Below, piece by piece: positions 26,869-32,394 of a stretch of DNA of 32,394 nt. The stretch spans positions 1 to 32,394 of the forward strand of contig JAGYNM010000013.1 in the NCBI GenBank assembly GCA_018399335.1, in the 5' to 3' direction. The notes under the pieces are model-generated. The model was not told the origin of the DNA. It saw nothing but the letters and a program-made list of their open reading frames with translations, and ran no database searches. Each line of letters opens with the position of its first letter. Within the stretch, counting starts at the first letter, position 1. Position numbers and translations under genes: made by a program. This stretch comes from Bacteroidales bacterium. Lineage in GTDB: Bacteria > Bacteroidota > Bacteroidia > Bacteroidales > F082.

Positions 26869-28737
26869 CTAATTTGTTTTTGTAAGGTGAATGTTTTTGT
26901 TTTCTTGTTCAACAACTGCAGTATAAAAACTATGAAACGCTTCATAATCTGATAATGGATACCTGTTGGAGTGAATCAGTATTTTTTTTGTAACAATTAA
27001 ATGATGTTCATCTATCATGGAGAGGGTATAGGAATAGGTGCCAAATATCGAATTTAGCTCAAACGAAATGGGGTTTTTAAGCTGGCAGGCATCAGAAAGC
27101 ATGTAATGCAGGGTATCAGTTTTGTTGATGGGATAATCAAGCTGAATTGGAAAAGTACGTTCAGCAGGAGTTTCAATTTTCGGCAAATCAAAAGGAACAT
27201 TTTGGATTATGATATCATTCCCATATTGTGATATTAATTCGGATGCGGAAGCTGTGTAATGAAAAAAGATTTCTCTGGCATCCCGATGAGTTCTGTGAAT
27301 TTCATAATCTGAAATTTCGAAACCTTTAGGTAATAAATACTTGTTCAGCATGCGTTTTTTTTCCGATCCGGTGTAGTTTACATCCAAATCAAAAACCAGT
27401 TCATACATATATCCTCTGAGCGATTGCTCCATTTTTATTGTTGCTGGCAGGTTTGCAGTAAGAATCTCAGCTGTTCTGCTCTCCAAAACTTCATTGTTTG
27501 CCAGTTTTGGGGTCCGTACGAACCAACTGCCTGTATCGTCGATAATAAGAGCATCTCTGTTTTGTGTAAAAGTTCCAAGATAATCAAATGCACGGTCGCT
27601 TGTGCAGTCGAGCCAGAACGACTCATTTTCACCTGGCAGGTATAGGATAATGTGGTTAAACTGCTGTGCCGGAAAATTGTGGTCAATATCATGAATGCGG
27701 TTGCTTGCATAAACTTTTGAGTAATAGGAGGGGATATTGGCTGATTTTAATACTGCCCGAAAGTAATTTGTAAGTGCCTTGCAATCGCCATATTTATTAT
27801 GGGCAACATAACTGGCTGGGTAAGGCTTTAATCCTCCTGTTTCAATTGAAATATTGATGTAGCGTGTATTATCCTGAAGGTAGTGGTAAAGAAGTTTGAT
27901 GGTATCTGAACGACTATTTGCTTCTTTTAGGACATCTTGGATTTTTAATAATTCAGAATCTGGTATGATGTCTAAGCCATTCATAATAGCATTTTGCCAA
28001 CTGCCAAAGCTTTTCCACGATTCGAGTGAACCTGATTTGTCAAACTCAAACCACAGCGGAACAACATTTACCTGGGGCAAGAAATCGAAAACAGGAGGGG
28101 CAAATACCTGAGACTTCACTTGTTGATCATAGTTGCCTTCCCATTGATATGTAATTTGGTCTGCTGTAGTTTCTATCAATGGTTCGTTCAGATGTGTCTG
28201 CATGAAACGTATCTGATAATCGACAGGAGTTACAATTTTTAGTAAAGCTTTTTTAGTAGGCACATCTGTATCTAACAAAGGTATCCAGGAAGCGATGTGA
28301 ATAAATTCTTTCTCAATTGTTTGGTAACTGTATACAAGAGTATAAGGATAAACATTGTGCTTCAGCCGGAATGATTGAATAAAATTATCCTCATAAAAGG
28401 AGTACTTCTCGATTGCACTCTTGGTAACAATATCACTCTTTTTGAGTTTTTTAATTATTATTCCATCTGCATCTTTGATGAAAGCCTCTATTTTACCAAT
28501 TTTAGACAGATTAGAAAAGGGGATGTTAACAGAAGTATATTTTTCGCCCTTTCGGTTGTTTATTTTAATTTCAAAATGATTCTCCCTCACAAGTTTCTTT
28601 TGATTCACAAAGATGTTTGTAGATACAAAAACCAGTGCTGCATCTTCTTCTTGCTGAGCCAAAGCATCAAACCCACACAAAAGCTTACATATAAGAATTA
28701 AAAGGAAGGTTGCTTTTACAGTATTGTTTTTTTTCAT
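26869..28737 (-). CDS. DUF3857/transglutaminase-domain protein with complete catalytic triad
   Basis: The protein has 622 residues from the ATG at 28737, which starts a signal peptide (MKKNNTVKATFLLILICKLL ... ALAQ); an in-frame ATG at 28788 adds 17 residues with no feature and is not preferred. The DUF3857 domain (YPYTLVYSYQT, IASWIPLLD) spans about residues 50-230. The transglutaminase-like core has Cys319 (NKYGDCKALTNYF), His362 (FNHIILYLP) and Asp377 (FWLDCTS). The C-terminal part is beta-rich with TFPIQLDYPINKTD. The family is thought to include cysteine-protease or cross-linking folds, and activity here is not known. The gene is AT-rich compared with neighbouring housekeeping genes. It forms a two-gene operon with the degenerate paralogue downstream. 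Confidence 0.88.
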   Translation of the reverse strand: MKKNNTVKATFLLILICKLLCGFDALAQQEEDAALVFVSTNIFVNQKKLVRENHFEIKINNRKGEKYTSVNIPFSNLSKIGKIEAFIKDADGIIIKKLKKSDIVTKSAIEKYSFYEDNFIQSFRLKHNVYPYTLVYSYQTIEKEFIHIASWIPLLDTDVPTKKALLKIVTPVDYQIRFMQTHLNEPLIETTADQITYQWEGNYDQQVKSQVFAPPVFDFLPQVNVVPLWFEFDKSGSLESWKSFGSWQNAIMNGLDIIPDSELLKIQDVLKEANSRSDTIKLLYHYLQDNTRYINISIETGGLKPYPASYVAHNKYGDCKALTNYFRAVLKSANIPSYYSKVYASNRIHDIDHNFPAQQFNHIILYLPGENESFWLDCTSDRAFDYLGTFTQNRDALIIDDTGSWFVRTPKLANNEVLESRTAEILTANLPATIKMEQSLRGYMYELVFDLDVNYTGSEKKRMLNKYLLPKGFEISDYEIHRTHRDAREIFFHYTASASELISQYGNDIIIQNVPFDLPKIETPAERTFPIQLDYPINKTDTLHYMLSDACQLKNPISFELNSIFGTYSYTLSMIDEHHLIVTKKILIHSNRYPLSDYEAFHSFYTAVVEQENKNIHLTKTN

Positions 28738-28934
28738 TTTTAATTGTTGATTGCTAAACCAGTAAATAACACTTTCGGTATAATTCAAGGATTGATTTTT
28801 AGTTGAGATGCTTATTTTTATTTGGATTTTTTCCGATTGCTGTAATAATACAGGTTTAGTGAGGTCTTGAGAACGCAGAAAAAACTTCTTTTTTTTTCTT
28901 CAAAATGATCTGGCATGCACTTTACGTATTATGT

Positions 28935-28962
28935 CAAATCTATTCAGAAAAAAACCATCAAA
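28935..28962 (-). promoter_or_regulatory. Possible promoter for the DUF3857 operon
   Basis: On the reverse strand TAGATTTG (28935-28942) matches TAnnTTTG, and TTTG (28959-28962) is a -33 candidate with a short 16-base spacer. The leader would be nearly 200 bases long, which weakens the call. Confidence 0.3.
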
Positions 28963-29070
28963 GAGAGAGCATTTCATGATTGGATTCATTAGGAACATAT
29001 TCTCAGATCGTTAATATCAAAAAAAATTTACAAATAGTGCAAAACCAACAAATCGAATTAGAAAAGCTAT

Positions 29071-29178
29071 ATGCTAAACCAGTTTTTTAAAGGGTTTTGG
29101 TTACTGGTTGTTTCAAATGTTTGTTTAGCAACTTGTGGTGGTAAAAATAAAAGGTCTTACATAAAAAAACAAACCTGA
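29071..29178 (+). CDS. Possible tiny lipoprotein, 35 residues
   Basis: The frame reads MLNQFFKGFWLLVVSNVCLA then TCGGKNKRSYIKKQT. It has a hydrophobic segment followed by LATC-GG, an acceptable lipobox with Cys22, and a short basic tail. An A/G-rich stretch (about 29059-29066) could serve as ribosome binding site. Such small lipoproteins exist but a chance frame in AT-rich DNA is quite possible. No function can be given. Confidence 0.3.
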   Translation: MLNQFFKGFWLLVVSNVCLATCGGKNKRSYIKKQT

Positions 29179-29340
29179 AATGAGGTTCTATTTGTAGGAG
29201 TGCCATAATTAGCGGTAAATGAGAAAAATAGGGTGTTGCTTTTTTTTCTGGTCCACTCTGCAACAAGCGTGTTTCCTAATGCATTTTTTCTAATGCTAAA
29301 AGGATTAACAGTTCACTTCCTCTCTTGCGCTTAAATGTCT

Positions 29341-29348
29341 TATTTTTG
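29341..29348 (+). promoter_or_regulatory. Probable -7 box for coaX
   Basis: TATTTTTG is a full TAnnTTTG match. Transcription would start near 29355, about 22 bases before the ATG at 29377, which supports that start over the in-frame ATG at 29335. No good -33 element is seen. Confidence 0.45.
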
Positions 29349-29376
29349 TCAGCTCAATGCACTGAACGCTAATTTA

Positions 29377-30085
29377 ATGACTCAAAAATTAATCCTTGAT
29401 CTTGGAAATACGCTCTCCAAGGCTGCACTTGTTGAATCTGGTCAGATAAAAACCGTGCATAGTTTTGAATCCGACGAAAGCCTGATGCATTGGATTAAAC
29501 TGCAGCCTGCTTTCTCCGGTGGGATTATAGGTTCGGTAAAAGAATTGCCTGAAAGCTGGATTGGGCTAAAAATCAGTCCGGAGTTTTTCTCCTGAGCGCT
29601 TTGACCCCACTCCCTTTCAAAATTGCATATAAAAGTACGCAAACCCTGGGCGCCGATCGCATCGCACTGGCAGCAGCTGCTTATGAGCGTTTTCCTGGTA
29701 AAAATGTTTTGGTGATCGATATGGGCAGCTGCATCACCTATGATTTGATTACTGCAGTGAAGGGGTTTATCTTGTGGCGCAATCAGTCCCGGAATTCGTA
29801 TGCGATTCAAAGCTATGAACGCCTTTACTGCCAAACTCCCGATGGCCGAACCAACCGATAGTAAAACACCACTGATTGGATTTGATACGCAAGTTCGCTC
29901 CAATCAGGTGTGATGAACGGTGTGCAGGCAGAAATTGAAGGTGTGATTGATCGATATACAAATTACAAAGATTTAACAATAGCATTAATAGGTGGTGGAG
30001 ACAATAAATATTTTGATAAAAGGTTTTAAAGTTAACATCTTTGCAGCCTCAAACCTGGTACTAAATGGCCTGAGGTTTATTTTGA
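29377..30085 (+). pseudogene. coaX: Type III pantothenate kinase gene, frameshifted
   Basis: First step of coenzyme A synthesis. The ATG at 29377 gives MTQKLILDLGNTLSKAALVE with the phosphate-binding DLGNT. The frame breaks near 29590 and resumes with ALTPLPFKIAYKS, TLGADRIALAAAAYE and VLVIDMGSCITYD, then breaks again; across frames MRFKAMNAFTAKLP, GVMNGVQAEIEGVIDRY, LTIALIGGGDNKYFDKRF and FKVNIFAASNLVLNGL can be read. Length is normal for about 236-245 residues. The last segment runs in frame into the next gene, so a further shift must hide the stop; TGA at 30083-30085 or TAA at 30102-30104 are the candidates. Essential role and full length favour sequence errors. Confidence 0.82.
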
Positions 30086-30090
30086 ATTTA

Positions 30091-31376
30091 ATGAAAGTCA
30101 ATAAGTTGAGAAAATTACTCGGGATTATTGTTATTTTACTGGCATTTCAGACCCTAAGGGGACAAACAGGAACGGTATCGCCTTATTCGCGTTTTGGTAT
30201 CGGCCAGTTAAAAAGTGGTGCAGCATACACGCCTTCAAGGTATGGGAGGAATAGCCACGCAGTAGCCAGCAATAGGTTTGTAAATCCTTCCAATCCTGCT
30301 ACATACACTCATTTCGACTCGCTTTCCTTCTTTTTAATGCTGGTTTGCAGATGAGTTCTTCTACCTATCGCACTTCCACCCTCACCGAAGAAGGAAGCAA
30401 TGCCAGTTTGAGTTATTTTTCGATGGGTTTTCCTGTTACACGCCACTGGCGCGTTGGTATTGGCTTATTGCCTTATGCAGATATCGGTTATAATATTGTA
30501 GTGAGCGATTTTGAAGAAGGAATCGGCAGGTATAATTATGCCTTCAATGGCGATGGTGGTTTGAATCAACTGTTTTTTGGCAATGGGTTCAAAATTACTG
30601 ACCGTCTTTCGGTTGGCGTGAATTTAACCTATGTTTTCGGAAGAAATACCACGAGCACACTGCTTTATTTCCCGGATTCGACACTTTATGCCAATACCAA
30701 AACAGAACAACGGCTTTTGGCTAACGACTTTATGTTCGATTATGGAATTTATTTCTCACAGCCTTTGGCTAATGATTATCAGCTTAATATGGGTTTGGTT
30801 TATGGTCAAAAAGTAAATCTGAACGTAAAGCGTGAAAAATTGGTGCGATCTCTTTTTGGAGGCGTTGATGGAGGTGTCGAGTATATTCTGGATACCATTG
30901 CTTATCAGCCTGAAAGAGAAGGAAAGCTCGAACTGCCGCATACCCTTGGCCTTGGCCTGAGTTTCGAAAAGAAAAACCGCTGGATGATCGGATTGGATGC
31001 CAATTGGCAGAATTGGGAGACTTTTACCATAGACGATCGGCCCGATTCTTTACAAAATGCATGGAATATTGCTGTTGGCGGAGAATTTACACCCAAGCAT
31101 ACATCTATTTCAAAGTACTGGAGCAGGGTAACTTACAGGATGGGTGCCCGCTACAATCAAACCTATCTCAATTTATATGGTCAGTCCATAAACGAGTTTG
31201 GCATAAGTTTTGGTCTAGGACTACCGTTGCCACGTTCTTTAACAACGATCGATTTAAGTCTCGAAGTTGGGCAGGGAGGTACAACAGCAAAAAACCTGAT
31301 ACAGGAAACTTTTGTTAATTTTACGGTCGGCGTTTCCATTTATGAGCGCTGGTTTGTAAAACGAAGATACAATTAG
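30091..31376 (+). pseudogene. Outer-membrane protein gene with one frameshift
   Basis: The ATG at 30091 starts a signal peptide (MKVNKLRKLLGIIVILLAF ... LRGQ) and continues with PYSRFGIGQL and NPATYTHFDSLSF, hallmarks of a Bacteroidota outer-membrane barrel family distantly like OmpP1/FadL transporters. A single base missing in the T-run at about 30331-30335 closes the frame at 30354; the second frame carries FNAGLQMSSSTYRT and then over 330 uninterrupted residues of barrel strands (LSVGVNLTYVFGR, LGLGLSFEKKNRW, FGISFGLGLPLP). Restored, it has about 428 residues. It lies between coaX and a TPR gene, a common order in Bacteroidota. The transported substrate is unknown. Confidence 0.82.
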
Positions 31377-31398
31377 CATAAAACTAACACGCTACACA

Positions 31399-32394
31399 AT
31401 GAAAACGAAAGGGATCAAACACATGCTGCTTTTGCTCATAGTACTGGGCTTTGGCGTCACTGAAGCAGCAGCTTTCGGTTTGGATAACAAACTGGAATTA
31501 CCGCAGGAAAAACCAATGAAAAAGTATGGTGAAGACAGTATAACCTGCGTGATCAATATTTCACTCTACCGCGAGTTTTACAAGCAATGGAAAGCCAGCG
31601 ATTATACAAGTTCTTCCGTTAAAGACATCCTGAAATCATGGCGTTGGGTATTTAAAAACTGCCCGCTTGGAAGCGAAAACACCTATGTAGATGGTGCAAA
31701 GATTATGCAATATCGCGTCGAAAACGAAAAGGATGAGGCCGTAAAGCAAAAGCTTATCGATACCTTGATGATGGTGTATGATCAGCGAATTGAATATTTT
31801 CCGGATCATTACAAAACAGGCCAGCCCCAGGAAGGCGCTATTCTGGGACGTAAAGGAATTGACCTTTATACTTATGCACCAGATCGTTACGAGGATACCT
31901 ATAATACCTTAAAACGTGCAGTTGAGCTGGATGGAGACGCAACTGATGGTTCAGTTTTGATTTATTATTTCCGTTCTGTAATCAAAATGGCGCGCAAATC
32001 AAAGGTCGACAGCACCGAAATTGTGGAAGCCTACGATCAGGTAATGGATATCCTGGATCATAACATCAAAGGATTGGAAGCACGTGGCGACAAACGCTGG
32101 GTAGAAATTTACAAGAACTTTAAAGGAAACATCGACGCTACCTTTGAGCCTTTTGCTACCTGCGAGGATTTGGTTAAGATTTTCAGGAAAAAATTCCAGA
32201 CCAATTCTGAGGATATTGATTTGCTGACAAAAATCACCAATATGCTCGACAAACGTGACTGTACTGATGATCCGCTTTATCTCAATGCCAGCAGGAAGCT
32301 TCACGAATTGCAGCCCAGCCCCGAATCAGCTTATCTTATTGGTCGTTTGTTACTTAAAGACCAGAAATACAGCGAGGCACTTACTTATTTGGAC
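31399..32394 (+). CDS. Periplasmic TPR-type protein, 5' part (runs off the right edge)
   Basis: The ATG at 31399 opens 332 codons without a stop. The signal peptide is MKTKGIKHMLLLLIVLGFGV ... EAAA. The rest is almost wholly helical: DILKSWRWVFKNCPLG, YVDGAKIMQYRVENE, DTLMMVYDQRIEYFPDHYK, DTYNTLKRAVELDG and SAYLIGRLLLKDQKYSEALTYLD, the last being a good tetratricopeptide repeat. Family members in Bacteroidota lie downstream of an outer-membrane protein gene as here. It may be a scaffold in the periplasm. It begins 22 bases after the outer-membrane gene, so the two are probably co-transcribed. Confidence 0.85.
   Translation, partial: MKTKGIKHMLLLLIVLGFGVTEAAAFGLDNKLELPQEKPMKKYGEDSITCVINISLYREFYKQWKASDYTSSSVKDILKSWRWVFKNCPLGSENTYVDGAKIMQYRVENEKDEAVKQKLIDTLMMVYDQRIEYFPDHYKTGQPQEGAILGRKGIDLYTYAPDRYEDTYNTLKRAVELDGDATDGSVLIYYFRSVIKMARKSKVDSTEIVEAYDQVMDILDHNIKGLEARGDKRWVEIYKNFKGNIDATFEPFATCEDLVKIFRKKFQTNSEDIDLLTKITNMLDKRDCTDDPLYLNASRKLHELQPSPESAYLIGRLLLKDQKYSEALTYLD

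Larger units (their letters stand above)
28738..29376. other. AT-rich intergenic region between divergent operons
   Basis: About 640 bases with long A and T runs. It holds promoter-like boxes for both flanking operons and one short lipoprotein-like frame at 29071-29178. I see no RNA gene, no repeat family and no gene remnant with recognisable similarity. Confidence 0.6.

Noticed and set aside
28738-29376. Mobile element, small RNA or CRISPR in the largest gap
   Set aside because: No terminal inverted repeats, transposase fragment, direct repeats or stable RNA-like fold could be recognised.
29992-30354. A 120-residue independent protein
   Set aside because: It is the end of coaX joined by frameshift to the signal peptide and first part of the next outer-membrane gene.

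Overview
This 32.4-kb window looks like chromosomal DNA of a member of the Bacteroidota, probably class Bacteroidia. The evidence is a type IX secretion (T9SS) C-terminal sorting domain on a secreted subtilase, PorT-like and other Bacteroidota outer-membrane barrels, promoters of the TTTG/TAnnTTTG type, and the block acpP-fabF-rnc-IPExxxVDY protein-pyk. Coding density is high and content is mostly housekeeping. I see no CRISPR array, insertion sequence, prophage or integron.

Layout. 1-425 (-): N-terminal part of a secreted surface protein. 539-3903 (+): asd, ribF and an Omp85-like barrel gene in one probable operon. 4033-7252 (+): manC, then a T9SS-exported S8 protease. 7255-9083 (-): a PhoR/PhoB-like two-component pair. 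9274-9888 (+): a PorT-like barrel. 9896-12458 (-): ruvB, queG and a thioredoxin-fold gene. 12695-14826 (+): an operon of two universal-stress-protein genes flanking a SPOR gene, followed at 14887 by a 2Fe-2S ferredoxin-like gene whose start codon lies in a long hairpin. 15259-19520 (-): acpP, fabF, rnc, an IPExxxVDY gene and pyk. 19780-22563 (+): polA. 22560-24388 (-): pfkA and comB, with tRNA-Phe upstream. 24960-28737 (-): two AT-rich DUF3857/transglutaminase-like genes. 28738-29376: an AT-rich gap. 29377 to the end (+): coaX, an outer-membrane protein gene and the start of a TPR protein gene.

The most striking feature is uneven reading-frame integrity. Four patches (about 10.48-11.41, 14.89-17.16, 23.70-24.70 and 29.59-30.34 kb) hold queG, ferredoxin, pyk, IPExxxVDY, pfkA and coaX genes at full expected length but broken by many one- or two-base indels, often in homopolymers; the tRNA-Phe T-arm is also disturbed. 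The long stretches between them are free of frameshifts. Pyruvate kinase, phosphofructokinase, pantothenate kinase and tRNA-Phe are unlikely to decay together, so I read these as low-quality sequence in the assembly. Any biology inferred inside the patches should be discounted accordingly.

I did not find a convincing undescribed multi-gene system. The best candidates for new biology are the usp-SPOR-usp operon with its downstream hairpin, the palindrome in the pfkA leader, the pairing of a catalytically complete and a catalytically degenerate DUF3857/transglutaminase protein, and the tight pfkA-comB coupling.
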